Positions 14,948 through 24,925 of a stretch of 64,000 nucleotides of DNA are shown here, one piece after another. Position 1 is the stretch's first letter; the number at the start of each line of letters is the position of its first letter. Source of the DNA: Melioribacteraceae bacterium (GTDB taxonomy: Bacteria > Bacteroidota > Ignavibacteria > Ignavibacteriales > Melioribacteraceae); NCBI GenBank assembly GCA_011525875.1, contig WYBN01000012.1:541716-605715 (forward strand), read 5' to 3'. The notes beneath the pieces are model-generated. The model was not told the origin of the DNA. It did not search any database and was given only the letters and a program-made list of their open reading frames with translations. A program made the translations under genes and the position numbers.

Positions 14948-16794
14948 CCCGCCCAAACCGCTTTATCACGGTAATAAACTGATGATATGTTTATTATTTT
15001 TCTAAGCGAATTTACAGCAAATATTCTATCTGCTCCTAAAAAGAAATCTTTGGTTATTTTAGTTTCAGAAATTTTCGGATCCGAATCAAGCATATATTGA
15101 CGGTAACAGCCGTTAAGAAGTCCGCATTCTAAAGGAGGCGTGTATAAAGATTTGTTCTTCTCAATAAAAATATTGGTAATTGCTCCTTCAGTAAGCAGAT
15201 TATCTTCGTTAAAAAAAACGCAGTCGAAAAATCCTGCGGATCTGGCATATTCAAGTTCTTCATCATATAACTTCCTGTTAGTAGTCTTGAAATAAAGAAA
15301 TTTATCTTTACTGTCCACTGCTTTTGAGGAGATAATCAATTTATTTTCTTTTACTAAATAAGGCTTGAACTCTTCGAGTTCCAGTTTAATGCATCCCCAC
15401 TTATCTAATCTTATTTTCAATCTATAATCGATTGAAGAGTTCAGAGTGGAAATTTTCTCAAGCAATTGGAGATCTAATTCAGTTTCAGAAAAATTGAACA
15501 AGAAAAAATCGGCTGCATTTTTGATTCGGCTTTTGTGATAATCCATTAAGAATATTTTACCTTTCTCAATAAGCGCAGTTTCAAATATTTCGAAATACTT
15601 ATCCTGCTTCATTATAAAATTGCTTTTTAGCAGAGTTTCGTTATACTCTTTGACTGCCTCGCTGTCCCAAACGATTCCGCTGCCGATTCCGAACTCACCT
15701 TTCATTGTAATTTTGTTAATCATAATAGTGCGGATTGGCACATTGAATGATGCGTTGATCCTGTTGAAAAATCCGATAGCGCCAGTAAAAATATTCCTTG
15801 GATTTTTTTCAAGCTCTTGAATTATCTTCATCGTCCTGATTTTTGGAGCGCCTGTAATTGAACCGCAAGGGAAAATACTCCGAAATATTTCTGTCAGGCT
15901 ATCCGTCCGCAGCTTTCCCTTTACCCCGGATGTCATCTGAAATAAAGATTCATATTTTCCAACTGAAAACATATCGAAGACTTCCACGCTGTTAGTATGG
16001 CAAATTTTCCCGAGATCATTCCTTAGGAGATCAACAATCATCACATTCTCAGCGCGGTCCTTGTTCGAATTCAATAATTCATTTTTGGCAATGCTGTCTT
16101 CTTTAGTATTGCGTCCTCTTTTTCTCGTCCCTTTCATCGGATTCGCTCTAATATTTTCGCCCTCGATTTCGAAGAACAATTCAGGCGAAAATGAAATAAT
16201 CAGATATTCTCTATTGTTCACTATCGATATGAAATCCGCTGATTGATTGAAAAGCAATTTTAGAATGAAATTAATAAAGTCACCTTCAAAATCGAAGTTG
16301 ATTTTAATTGTATAATTTACCTGGTAAGTTTCCCCTTCTTTTATGTAATCCCTAATCCGGTTAACGGCATCGTAGTATTCCTTTTGACTTGTATTCAAAA
16401 TGATATTTTTGATTTCACAATTAGTGCTTGACAAATAATCCTTAACGCCTTCGTAATTAATTTGCGGGGTCTGCAATTCCGTTACTGATGATTTATCAAA
16501 AAAATTAAAACTGAATAAAGGAAAGTTCTCGTTCAAGCGGAATTCCCCGTACAGAGCCTCTTCAAATAAACAGCCTGATTCATAACTAATTAAACCGGTT
16601 CCGTAGTCAAATTTCTTGCGGTATTCATCTAACAGTTTAAACTTAACATCAAATTCATCAGGTTTGAAACATTGAATCTCTTTGCTGCTTTTACCGAATA
16701 ATATCGATCTCCCGCCATCAATTATTTTTGGGGTATAGAAGAATCCATAATTGAGATTCGCGATAATATTTTGAAGAATTTTAATTATGTTCAT
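14941..16794 (-). CDS. pabBC: Aminodeoxychorismate synthase component I fused to aminodeoxychorismate lyase
   Basis: This 617-aa bifunctional enzyme acts in 4-aminobenzoate (folate precursor) synthesis. Residues of about 1-385 are a chorismate-binding PabB domain: the catalytic-Lys motif ANPMKGTRKRG (Lys, as in PabB, where anthranilate synthase has Ala), VMIVDLLRNDLG, and FPCGSITGAPKIRTM. Residues of about 390-617 are a fold-IV PLP lyase domain (PabC): FKTTNRKLYDEE with the PLP Lys, FFNEDNLLTEGAITNIF, and a C-terminal CGLLNGCYRQYML. A glutamine amidotransferase subunit (PabA) is not in the window. It is convergent with the pilin-like gene (7-base overlap) and divergent from the MFS gene. Confidence 0.92.
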   Translation of the reverse strand: MNIIKILQNIIANLNYGFFYTPKIIDGGRSILFGKSSKEIQCFKPDEFDVKFKLLDEYRKKFDYGTGLISYESGCLFEEALYGEFRLNENFPLFSFNFFDKSSVTELQTPQINYEGVKDYLSSTNCEIKNIILNTSQKEYYDAVNRIRDYIKEGETYQVNYTIKINFDFEGDFINFILKLLFNQSADFISIVNNREYLIISFSPELFFEIEGENIRANPMKGTRKRGRNTKEDSIAKNELLNSNKDRAENVMIVDLLRNDLGKICHTNSVEVFDMFSVGKYESLFQMTSGVKGKLRTDSLTEIFRSIFPCGSITGAPKIRTMKIIQELEKNPRNIFTGAIGFFNRINASFNVPIRTIMINKITMKGEFGIGSGIVWDSEAVKEYNETLLKSNFIMKQDKYFEIFETALIEKGKIFLMDYHKSRIKNAADFFLFNFSETELDLQLLEKISTLNSSIDYRLKIRLDKWGCIKLELEEFKPYLVKENKLIISSKAVDSKDKFLYFKTTNRKLYDEELEYARSAGFFDCVFFNEDNLLTEGAITNIFIEKNKSLYTPPLECGLLNGCYRQYMLDSDPKISETKITKDFFLGADRIFAVNSLRKIINISSVYYRDKAVWAGQ

Positions 16795-16838
16795 GTCTGA
16801 TATTTTAAAAAATATTAAAAAACAATTCAGGTAAAATC

Positions 16839-18332
16839 ATGAGCAAACCCAGCTTATCTATTCAGCAAATCTGGAATATGAGTTTTGGTTTTCTCGGGAT
16901 ACAATTTGGCTTCGCTCTTCAGAATGCAAATGTAAGCAGAATTTTTGAAACATTAGGGGCAAGTATTGATGAAATTCCTCTCTTATGGATTGCAGCTCCT
17001 GTTACCGGTTTGATAGTTCAGCCGATAATTGGACACATGAGCGATAACACATGGAATAGATTGGGCAGACGGCGCCCCTATTTTCTGATCGGCGCAATTC
17101 TGGCATCTATCGCTTTAATTATGATGCCGAATTCGCCTGCATTGTGGGTTGCCGCAGGTATGTTATGGATAATGGATGCATCTATTAATATTTCAATGGA
17201 ACCTTTTAGAGCATTTGTAGGCGATATGCTGCCTGCCGAACAAAGAACACTCGGATTTTCAATGCAAAGTTTTTTTATCGGAACCGGTGCTATTATCGCT
17301 TCTGCCCTGCCTTATGTGATGACGAATTGGCTCGGAATTTCTAACACAGCATCTGAGTCACAAATTCCTGATTCGGTTAAATTTTCATTTTATTTCGGCG
17401 CGATCGTTTTTTTTCTTGCCGTTCTATGGACGGTTATCTCTACAAAAGAATATTCGCCCGATCAGTTAAAAGAATTTGAAAATAACGACACCGCTGATAA
17501 ATCTTATGAGACAGCAGGTATAATCGATTATCAAAAGTTTTTCCAAAACGGATTGATCTGGATAATAATCGGGCTGTTACTCTTTGTAGGATTTTATTAT
17601 TACATCTATTTGGATTACGGGCTCGGGGTTTTCTTCGCTGGAATCTTTGCATTTGGTCTATTGCAGTTGACCGCTTCATATTTATCTAAAACTCAAAAGT
17701 ATTCGAACGGTTTTCTGATTGTAATCTCAGACCTGTATAAAATGCCTACTACGATGATAAGGTTAGCTTATGTTCAATTTTTTTCATGGTTTGCTCTTTT
17801 TGCAATGTGGATTTATACTACCCCTGCCGTCACAAGACATACCTTTGGCGCAACCGATCCGACATCTGCTCAATACAATATCGGCGCTGATTGGGTTGGT
17901 GTTTTGATGGCAGTATATAACGGATTTGCTGCAGTGACGGCTTTTCTCATAATCTGGGCTGCCAAAAGAATAGGCAGAAAGACAGTACATTCGATAAGCC
18001 TTATAAGCGGTGCATTAGGATTGGCTTCGTTTTACATAATAAAAGACCCAAACTTGTTATTGCTTTCCGAACTCGGCATTGGTTTAGCGTGGGCTTCTAT
18101 TCTTGCTGTTCCCTATGCAATTCTAACTGGTTCGCTTCCACAAAATAAATTGGGAACATATATGGGTATATTCAATTTCTTCATTGTCATTCCGCAAATA
18201 ACGGCAGCGGCAATATTAGGATTCTTTGTAAAAAATGTTTTCGGAGGCGAGGCTATTTATGCTTTACTTCTCGGCAGCGCTTCGATGCTTGTCGCAGCTA
18301 TTTTAGTTTATTTTGTTGAGGATATAAATTAG
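16839..18332 (+). CDS. MFS transporter, SLC45/GPH-like sugar carrier
   Basis: This 497-aa integral membrane protein has about 12 predicted helices. The N-terminal QIWNMSFGFLGIQFGFALQN, the loop-2 signature GHMSDNTWNRLGRRRPYF and DASINISMEPFRAFVGDMLP resemble the SLC45-like branch of the major facilitator superfamily, whose members move sucrose, maltose or other disaccharides with protons. Substrate identity is inferred from family only, and no glycosidase gene is adjacent. The next gene starts 4 bases after its stop, so the two are probably co-transcribed. Confidence 0.85.
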   Translation: MSKPSLSIQQIWNMSFGFLGIQFGFALQNANVSRIFETLGASIDEIPLLWIAAPVTGLIVQPIIGHMSDNTWNRLGRRRPYFLIGAILASIALIMMPNSPALWVAAGMLWIMDASINISMEPFRAFVGDMLPAEQRTLGFSMQSFFIGTGAIIASALPYVMTNWLGISNTASESQIPDSVKFSFYFGAIVFFLAVLWTVISTKEYSPDQLKEFENNDTADKSYETAGIIDYQKFFQNGLIWIIIGLLLFVGFYYYIYLDYGLGVFFAGIFAFGLLQLTASYLSKTQKYSNGFLIVISDLYKMPTTMIRLAYVQFFSWFALFAMWIYTTPAVTRHTFGATDPTSAQYNIGADWVGVLMAVYNGFAAVTAFLIIWAAKRIGRKTVHSISLISGALGLASFYIIKDPNLLLLSELGIGLAWASILAVPYAILTGSLPQNKLGTYMGIFNFFIVIPQITAAAILGFFVKNVFGGEAIYALLLGSASMLVAAILVYFVEDIN

Positions 18333-18335
18333 GTT

Positions 18336-18983
18336 ATGCTAAAGTTGACATTGCTGATATTAATGTTACCTGTTACGTTGCTTTTCTCTTTCGATAAGCC
18401 GACATTTAATGAGGGATTGTCTTTTCTTTCAAACTTTATGGCATCTGAAGAATTTGTCACTTTAAAAAAACATTGCAGTGATATCGAATTGTTAGATACT
18501 ATTTATTTTAAGGCAGTTAGATTTTTTAATGGCGATATTTCCGAAAGTCTTTTGGCTTTAACCTTTGCCACCTTGCCTTACAAAGAAATGCCGCTTTTAA
18601 TTCCATGGATTGGTATTAGTGCGAATCTACCATTGCCTTCAGCCGCGGATTCAATCTATCGTAAAAAAAATAAGAACACGCCGAAAATTATTGTGCATGA
18701 TAGTCCGAAGAACTCAGCCGGGGATAAAGACAAACTGCCTCATTTTTTTGGCAATGCTTTTATCGCATACAATCTTAGCTTGTTTAATTTTTCCCATTTT
18801 CTAAGTATTTTTATTGAGTTATTTGAGAACACATTTAAAGTTGAAGGAGCGGTAGATTTTCGCGATCTCTCAATCAACAGATTCGGTGAAATTTTTGGAG
18901 ATTCACTGCGGCGGAATAATACTTCCGTTCCATCGGAGATAATCAAACTTTACAGCATAACCAATACTATTTACAATTTTTAA
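18336..18983 (+). CDS. Exported protein with a YfiM/DUF2279-like motif
   Basis: This 215-aa protein has a signal peptide (LTLLILMLPVTLLFSFD). The C-terminal half carries DKLPHFFGNAFIAY, then ELFENTFKVEGAVDFRDLSINRFGEIFG. The spacing of His, Glu, Asp and Asn-Gly recalls the DKxxHF...E...D...DLxxNxxG pattern of YfiM/DUF2279 proteins, but the match is weak and by eye. It begins 4 bases after the MFS transporter stop. Function unknown. Confidence 0.6.
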   Translation: MLKLTLLILMLPVTLLFSFDKPTFNEGLSFLSNFMASEEFVTLKKHCSDIELLDTIYFKAVRFFNGDISESLLALTFATLPYKEMPLLIPWIGISANLPLPSAADSIYRKKNKNTPKIIVHDSPKNSAGDKDKLPHFFGNAFIAYNLSLFNFSHFLSIFIELFENTFKVEGAVDFRDLSINRFGEIFGDSLRRNNTSVPSEIIKLYSITNTIYNF

Positions 18984-19001
18984 AAATAATCTAATTATGT
19001 T

Positions 19002-20348
19002 ATGAAAAGTATTTTAGTTATTGATGACGAAATCGAAATTTGCGAAAGTATAAAAATGATCCTCGATTATGCTCATTACAATGTTGATTTCTCAACTTCA
19101 CCAGATGAAGGGCTGGAAAAAATTCTCGAAGGATCTTATGACGCAATTCTACTCGATATTCAAATGCCGTCTTTGAACGGCTTCGAAGTCCTAAAAAAAA
19201 TCCAGGATATGGAAATTCCAACGAATATAATAATGATCTCGGCTCATTCAAGCCTCGAGAATGCAGTCAAAGCAACAAAGCTTGGTGCGTTTGATTTCAT
19301 TGAAAAACCTATTGACAGAGATAAACTCCTAATCTCGATCAGAAATGCCGTTGAAAAAACATTGCTGTTAAAGGAAAATAGAAAACTCAAGGATAATCTA
19401 GAAGAAGGGGATATATTAGGTTCGAGCGTTGCTATAAAAAATATAATTGAAACTATTAAACGAGTGGCTAAAACAGAAGCAAGGGTTTTGATTACCGGTG
19501 AAAACGGCACAGGCAAAGAACTCGTTGCAAAAGCCGTTCATAAAAACAGCAGCAGAGCCTCCAAAGAATTGATTGAGGTTAATTGCGCCGCTATTCCAAA
19601 TGAATTAATCGAATCCGAATTATTCGGGCATGAAAAAGGTTCTTTTACCGGCGCAGTAAATAAAAGAATTGGTAAGTTCGAGCAAGCTAATAACAGTACT
19701 CTTTTCCTTGACGAGATCGGAGATATGAGTCTGCAGGCACAAGCGAAGGTTCTAAGGGCGATTGAGGATGGAAAAATAGAAAGGGTTGGAGGAAATAATA
19801 AAATCAATGTTGATGTTCGGATAATTTCTGCCACAAACAAAGATATTATAAACGAGATAAAAGAGCATCGGTTCCGCGAAGATTTGTTCCATCGCTTAAA
19901 TGTTATACCTATTCACGTTCCCCCCCTTCGCGAAAGGAAAGAAGATATCGAAATATTATCGAAACATTTTGCTGAATTCATTTGCAGAAAAAATGGATTC
20001 CCGCCAATTAATTTTGATAATTCCGCAATGGAATTATTAAAATCACTGCAGTGGACAGGCAATGTCAGGGAACTTCGTAATCTAGTTGAAAGAATTATAA
20101 TTATGGTGCCAAAGCAATCAATTTCAGCCAAGGATATTAACTCTTTAATACCTTCTTCCGATATTAATATTGATGAAATAATGGGCGTCAATAATTCATT
20201 CCAGGAATTTAAAGAAAAAGCCGAGCGTGCATTTATATTAAAACAGCTCGAATCGAATTCCTGGAATATCAGCAGAACAGCTGACGTACTAGGCATACAA
20301 CGCAGCCACCTATATGGTAAAATGAAAAAATATAATATCGAAAAATAA
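19002..20348 (+). CDS. Sigma-54-dependent response regulator, NtrC family
   Basis: This 448-aa regulator has three domains. The receiver (1-120) has acidic residues in VIDDEIE, the phospho-acceptor Asp in ILLDIQMP and Lys in FIEKP. The AAA+ domain (about 140-365) has Walker A GENGTGKE, Walker B LFLDEIGDM and the sigma-54 contact loop, which reads GSFTGA instead of the usual GAFTGA. The Fis-type helix-turn-helix at the end is WNISRTADVLGIQRSHLYGK. It should bind enhancer sites and drive RNA polymerase holding RpoN. No partner kinase is adjacent. It starts 18 bases after the preceding gene and may be read through from it. Targets are unknown. Confidence 0.95.
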   Translation: MKSILVIDDEIEICESIKMILDYAHYNVDFSTSPDEGLEKILEGSYDAILLDIQMPSLNGFEVLKKIQDMEIPTNIIMISAHSSLENAVKATKLGAFDFIEKPIDRDKLLISIRNAVEKTLLLKENRKLKDNLEEGDILGSSVAIKNIIETIKRVAKTEARVLITGENGTGKELVAKAVHKNSSRASKELIEVNCAAIPNELIESELFGHEKGSFTGAVNKRIGKFEQANNSTLFLDEIGDMSLQAQAKVLRAIEDGKIERVGGNNKINVDVRIISATNKDIINEIKEHRFREDLFHRLNVIPIHVPPLRERKEDIEILSKHFAEFICRKNGFPPINFDNSAMELLKSLQWTGNVRELRNLVERIIIMVPKQSISAKDINSLIPSSDINIDEIMGVNNSFQEFKEKAERAFILKQLESNSWNISRTADVLGIQRSHLYGKMKKYNIEK

Positions 20349-20384
20349 ATTTTACATTCACTAATTTTTGTGGAGGAGGAATAG

Positions 20385-20729
20385 ATGAGCACAATTTTCT
20401 CAAAAATAATTAACCGGGAAATTCCTGCGGAAATTGTTTATGAGAATGAGGATATTCTTGCTTTCCGGGATATAAGACCTCAGGCACCAGTGCATATATT
20501 AATTATCCCAAAAATCATGATTGCAAAGATAACTGATCTTAATGGAGCGGAGCACGGGGAAATTCTCGCTAAGATGTTCGACGCCGTAAATATTATCGCC
20601 AAGAACGAAGGCATAGCAGAATCTGGATTTCGTACTGTGTTTAACTGTGGCAGTGATGGCGGGCAGGAAGTTTTTCATTTACATCTGCATCTGTTGGGAG
20701 GCAGGAAAATGAATTGGCCTCCGGGCTGA
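20385..20729 (+). CDS. HIT family nucleotide-binding hydrolase (HinT-like)
   Basis: This 114-aa histidine-triad protein shows FSKIINREIPAEIVYE, FRDIRPQAPVHILIIPK and the triad HLHLHLLGGR near the C-terminus. Such proteins hydrolyse adenosine phosphoramidates and lysyl-adenylate-type compounds, usually as dimers. The start is preceded by GGAGGAGG, one of the strongest ribosome sites in the window. Confidence 0.95.
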   Translation: MSTIFSKIINREIPAEIVYENEDILAFRDIRPQAPVHILIIPKIMIAKITDLNGAEHGEILAKMFDAVNIIAKNEGIAESGFRTVFNCGSDGGQEVFHLHLHLLGGRKMNWPPG

Positions 20730-20837
20730 TTTACCTTTGATAAGTTTTCGCCGATACTTACTGTTAAGAGGAGCATTTTGTAAATTATGTTGTTTTAGTG
20801 AAGATTCTTAGGTTTTTGAGAAAATCATCTAATATTC

Positions 20838-22115
20838 TTACTTTTTCCGATTAATTTCCCTATCGGCGATATCACGTCTGTATGTTATACCTTTAAAATA
20901 AATTTTGTTTAACGCATTGTATGCTGTTTGTTTCGCAAGTCTTATGTTATTACTAGTAATCACAGATGTAACTCCCAAAACTCGACCGCCGCTAGTGATA
21001 ATTTGGTTGTTTATTTCTTTAGTTCCTGCATGATAAATTATTATGTTTTCATAATTTGTGTCCAATCCTGTTATTTCAAATCCTGTATCGTAATAATCTG
21101 GGTAACCTTCACTAACAGCAACAATACAAACTGCTGCTCCATTATTATATTCAACAGATGACATATCTAAATCGCCCAGAGCTGCAGAATTTAACAAATT
21201 AAGTAAATCGCCATTGAGCAGCGGCAAAACTACTTGAGTCTCTGGATCACCAAAACGGCAATTAAATTCTATTACTTTTGGACCGGTATTGGTAATCATT
21301 AGACCAGCGTATAAACATCCCAAATATTTTCTATTTTCTTTGTTCATGGCAATAATTGTCGGGTTGATTATATCGTTTTCAATTATTTCCAGCATATTTT
21401 CATCAACAACACTAGAAGGTGCGTATGCTCCCATTCCCCCAGTATTTTTGCCCTTATCGCCATCCATTGCTCTTTTGTGGTCTTGAGAAACAGGTAACAG
21501 TATAAACCTTAGCCCGTCAGTAATAGCAAAAATTGATACTTCTTCGCCTTCAAGAAATTCTTCTATTACTATTTTATTACCGGAAGTTCCAAATTTTTTG
21601 TCAATGAAAATATCTTTAACAGCTTCTGCGGCTTCTTTAAAATCGGCACATATCATGACCCCCTTACCGGCAGCTAAACCACTTACCTTAATTACCACTG
21701 GATAAGATATTTCTGTTAAATAATTTAAACATTCCTTGATTTCACTATTTTCAAATACTTTGAATTGGGCTGTTGGAATAGAATATTTTTTCATCAGTTC
21801 TTTAGCTAAGGATTTATCCCCTTCGAGAATTGCGGCTCTTTTGCTTGGTCCAAAAACATGGATTGATTTTTCAGCAAGCATATCCGCCAATCCATCTACT
21901 AAGGGCTGCTCCGGACCAATTATAACTAAATCAATTTTTTCATTGACACAAAAAGCAACTATTTCACAAGGATTGCTAATTGTTATATTTTCAGCAATTT
22001 TTTTTGTCCCCGGGTTACCTGGCAGACAAAATAATTTACTAAGTTTTTTACTCTTATTGATGCACATCGCTAATGCGTGTTCCCTTCCCCCTGAACCAAT
22101 TATTGCGACTTTCAA
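20838..22115 (-). CDS. purD: Phosphoribosylamine-glycine ligase (GAR synthetase)
   Basis: The 425-aa ATP-grasp enzyme carries out the second step of purine synthesis. Marks are VAIIGSGGREHALA at the N-terminus, GPEQPLVDGL, VVIKVSGLAAGKGVM (ATP-grasp), GNKIVIEEFLEGEEVS and FNCRFGDPETQVVLP. The start codon appears to be TTG at 22115, preceded by AAGGGG; there is no nearby in-frame ATG and the family motif begins at the second codon. It is the last gene of the long minus-strand run whose first gene is purC. Confidence 0.96.
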   Translation of the reverse strand: MKVAIIGSGGREHALAMCINKSKKLSKLFCLPGNPGTKKIAENITISNPCEIVAFCVNEKIDLVIIGPEQPLVDGLADMLAEKSIHVFGPSKRAAILEGDKSLAKELMKKYSIPTAQFKVFENSEIKECLNYLTEISYPVVIKVSGLAAGKGVMICADFKEAAEAVKDIFIDKKFGTSGNKIVIEEFLEGEEVSIFAITDGLRFILLPVSQDHKRAMDGDKGKNTGGMGAYAPSSVVDENMLEIIENDIINPTIIAMNKENRKYLGCLYAGLMITNTGPKVIEFNCRFGDPETQVVLPLLNGDLLNLLNSAALGDLDMSSVEYNNGAAVCIVAVSEGYPDYYDTGFEITGLDTNYENIIIYHAGTKEINNQIITSGGRVLGVTSVITSNNIRLAKQTAYNALNKIYFKGITYRRDIADREINRKK

Positions 22116-22127
22116 TATTATTACCCC

Positions 22128-23417
22128 TTATTCAACAATTTTAGAATGGAACTGAAATAATAACGCCAATTGCTTAGTCAACGCGTCCCTATCATGTTTT
22201 AATACAAAATCTTCATTAAACTCCGGCAGATTATTGTTATAGAATAACTTATAAATTTCAACCAAAGTATTAAATATGCCTTGAACATCCTTGGGGGATG
22301 TAATAAATGAAGCACCATACTCTTGAGCAATTTTACGAGATATACCTTCGGGAACACATGCAAGAATTGGTTTACGGGCTCCCAAGTATTCAAATAATTT
22401 CCCTACTGTGACTGTATCCATATTTTTAGAATCTGGCAGCATAAACCACAAAATATCAGCGGATTTTAATTTTCTTATCGAATCTCCATGATCCAGGTAG
22501 CCATGGTCGAAAATAAAATCTTGTAAATTTAATTTTCGGGCTAATTTGTGATTTTCATTTCGAAAATATCCCGTAAAATGAAGTTCAAAATTCTGAGCTA
22601 TTTCTGGTTTTTCTATAGTCAATTTTTTAAATGCCTTCAAAAAATATAACGGTGTAATTCCCTCATAAAACGTCCCAGTGTGCAGCATCCTAATTTTTCG
22701 GTCTCGTTTTTCCCTATCTTCTTCCGGGTTATTCACAAAATCCTCATTATCAAATCCATGAGTTATAATCGAAATATCATCAAAATTCAAGAATTTGTAA
22801 ACTTTCAATAACTCTTCTTTAATTCTCCGGTTTACAACAATAATATGATCGGAATTACGAAGTGCCTTATACTCAAGCTTTTTATGTTTAATTTTATGAT
22901 ATTTTGTTGGGTAAAAAGCAAATTGATTTTGTAGCCATAGATCTCTATAGTCTACTATCAAAGGAATATCGAATTCCTCCCGCAGCTTTGCAGTTGAAGC
23001 AAATGAAGAGAATGGCGGAGCAGAAACATAGATAATATCAAATCTTTCTTGCGATAATATTTCTTTTGCTTTTAAATATGCCCGTTTCGACCAATTCTTT
23101 TTGTTATCCGGAATTAGAAATGTTTTGCTGATTCTCGAGAATATTCTTCTGATCCATTCAGCTGGCATTTTAATAGTGCCAAATTTCTTCAAAAGAGAAT
23201 TCAAATCGCTGCTCTCTGTCCGAATTACTCTAATATCATTTTTCTCAACTTCGTTTAAGAGGGATAGATCATGAGCAAAATAACCGACTTCGCCAGTCGT
23301 TAAGACAGTCGGGTCCCAATTATATTTTCTGAGATATTTTGTAAACTTTAATGTACGTTGAACCCCGCTTAATCCCATTGGAGGATAATAATAAGCTATT
23401 ACAAGAACTTTAAACAT
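22128..23417 (-). CDS. Family 4-like glycosyltransferase
   Basis: This 429-aa GT-B enzyme has an N-terminal acceptor domain beginning VLVIAYYYPPMGLSGVQR and containing YVSAPPFSSF and LIVDYRDLW. The C-terminal donor domain includes RMLHTGTFYEGITP, HGYLDHGDSIRKL and VGKLFEYLGARKPILAC, where the Glu of the FEYLG segment is the usual nucleotide-sugar contact. The donor and acceptor are unknown. It lies between guaB and purD, with 12-base gaps. Neighbours give no hint to a polysaccharide pathway. Confidence 0.85.
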   Translation of the reverse strand: MFKVLVIAYYYPPMGLSGVQRTLKFTKYLRKYNWDPTVLTTGEVGYFAHDLSLLNEVEKNDIRVIRTESSDLNSLLKKFGTIKMPAEWIRRIFSRISKTFLIPDNKKNWSKRAYLKAKEILSQERFDIIYVSAPPFSSFASTAKLREEFDIPLIVDYRDLWLQNQFAFYPTKYHKIKHKKLEYKALRNSDHIIVVNRRIKEELLKVYKFLNFDDISIITHGFDNEDFVNNPEEDREKRDRKIRMLHTGTFYEGITPLYFLKAFKKLTIEKPEIAQNFELHFTGYFRNENHKLARKLNLQDFIFDHGYLDHGDSIRKLKSADILWFMLPDSKNMDTVTVGKLFEYLGARKPILACVPEGISRKIAQEYGASFITSPKDVQGIFNTLVEIYKLFYNNNLPEFNEDFVLKHDRDALTKQLALLFQFHSKIVE

Positions 23418-23429
23418 TTTCTAACCGTA

Positions 23430-24908
23430 TCAGAAATTCATTTTTGATTGATAATTTGGAGATTCCTTGGTCAGTATAATATCGTGCGGGTGGCTTTCTC
23501 TCAATCCGGCATTTGATATTTTCACAAATTTGGTTTTCGATTTAAGTTCACCAATATTTTTTACACCACAGTAGCCCATTGCAGCTTTTAATCCGCCGAT
23601 AAACTGATAAATAGTATCGGCAAGTGGACCTTTATAAGGGACTCTTCCTTCAACGCCTTCTGGAACGAGTTTCTTTATGTCATCCTCTGCATCCTGAAAA
23701 TATCTATCCTTACTGCCTTCCTTCATTGCGCCCAGAGAGCCCATGCCGCGATAAACCTTAAAACTTCTACCTTCAAAGAGAACTTTTTCGCCCGGAGTTT
23801 CATCAACACCGGCAAACATTCCGCCGATCATTACCGTATCGGCTCCTGCTGCAATCGCTTTCGGAACATCACCTGTTTGTTTAATACCGCCGTCGGCTAT
23901 AACAGGAATCCCCTTCCCTTTCATTGCCACTGCTACTTCATAGACTGAACTAATTTGAGGTACGCCGACACCTGCTATAACGCGGGTTGTGCAAATGGAG
24001 CCGGCACCAATACCAACCTTTATTCCGTCAACTCCGCATTTATATAATTCAAGAGCTGCTTCTTTTGTAACTATGTTCCCTGCTATTAATTGTAAATCCT
24101 TATATTTTTTTCTTATTAATTTAATGGTATTCAATACCCCTTGCGAGTGACCGTGTGCGGTATCTACAACAATCACATCTGCATTTGCAACAATAAGCGC
24201 CGCGACTCTTTCTAACGTATCTTTTCCTACACCTACTGCAGCCCCGACTCTCAGCCTCCCGAGTTCGTCTTTGCATGCATTAGGAAATTTTTTCTTCTTC
24301 GAAATATCTTTAAACGTAATTAAACCTTTCAAGACCCCGCGTTTATCAACGACTGGAAGTTTCTCTATCCTATATTTTTGAAGGAGGATTTCTGCCTGTT
24401 CAAGCGTTGTACCAACAGGAGCGGTTCTAAGATTTTCTTTTGTCATTACATCACTAACTGGCTGCCCCAAATTTGGTTCGAATCTTAAATCACGGTTTGT
24501 CAATATTCCTATTAATTTTTTTGAATCGTCGACTATAGGTATCCCCGATATTCTGAATTTAGCCATTAAATTTAGAGCATCGGCAACCGTAGAATCGGGT
24601 GAAATAGTAATCGGGTCATGAATCATACCGCTTTCCGATCGCTTAACTTTGTCCACTTCCTCAGCCTGTCTTTCTATGCTCATATTCTTATGAATAAATC
24701 CAATACCGCCCTGTGCCGCCATTGCAATAGCCATTTCTGATTCAGTGACTGTATCCATCGCCGCAGAAATGAATGGGATGTTTAATTTTATTGCGGGGGT
24801 TAAATAACTAGTGATATCAGCCTCTCTCGGCAGAACTTTGCTATGACTCGGCAATAAGAGGACATCGTCAAAAGTAATACCTTCAAATAATATTTTTTCT
24901 TTATGCAT
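23430..24908 (-). CDS. guaB: Inosine-5'-monophosphate dehydrogenase
   Basis: The 492-aa enzyme oxidises IMP to XMP with NAD, the committing step to guanine nucleotides. The TIM barrel is interrupted by two CBS domains (about residues 95-205: [14 protein letters not shown] and [14 protein letters not shown]). The catalytic Cys loop is [15 protein letters not shown], the phosphate-binding loop is [16 protein letters not shown], and the flap region has MGSLGAM and [10 protein letters not shown]. The ATG is preceded by CGGAG at good spacing. Confidence 0.97.
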   Translation of the reverse strand: MHKEKILFEGITFDDVLLLPSHSKVLPREADITSYLTPAIKLNIPFISAAMDTVTESEMAIAMAAQGGIGFIHKNMSIERQAEEVDKVKRSESGMIHDPITISPDSTVADALNLMAKFRISGIPIVDDSKKLIGILTNRDLRFEPNLGQPVSDVMTKENLRTAPVGTTLEQAEILLQKYRIEKLPVVDKRGVLKGLITFKDISKKKKFPNACKDELGRLRVGAAVGVGKDTLERVAALIVANADVIVVDTAHGHSQGVLNTIKLIRKKYKDLQLIAGNIVTKEAALELYKCGVDGIKVGIGAGSICTTRVIAGVGVPQISSVYEVAVAMKGKGIPVIADGGIKQTGDVPKAIAAGADTVMIGGMFAGVDETPGEKVLFEGRSFKVYRGMGSLGAMKEGSKDRYFQDAEDDIKKLVPEGVEGRVPYKGPLADTIYQFIGGLKAAMGYCGVKNIGELKSKTKFVKISNAGLRESHPHDIILTKESPNYQSKMNF

Positions 24909-24925
24909 TATAACTCCGATTTTTT

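Noticed and set aside
18336..18983. A VanZ-like protein
   Set aside because: It has only one clear hydrophobic segment at the N-terminus; the motif spacing fits YfiM/DUF2279 better, though weakly.
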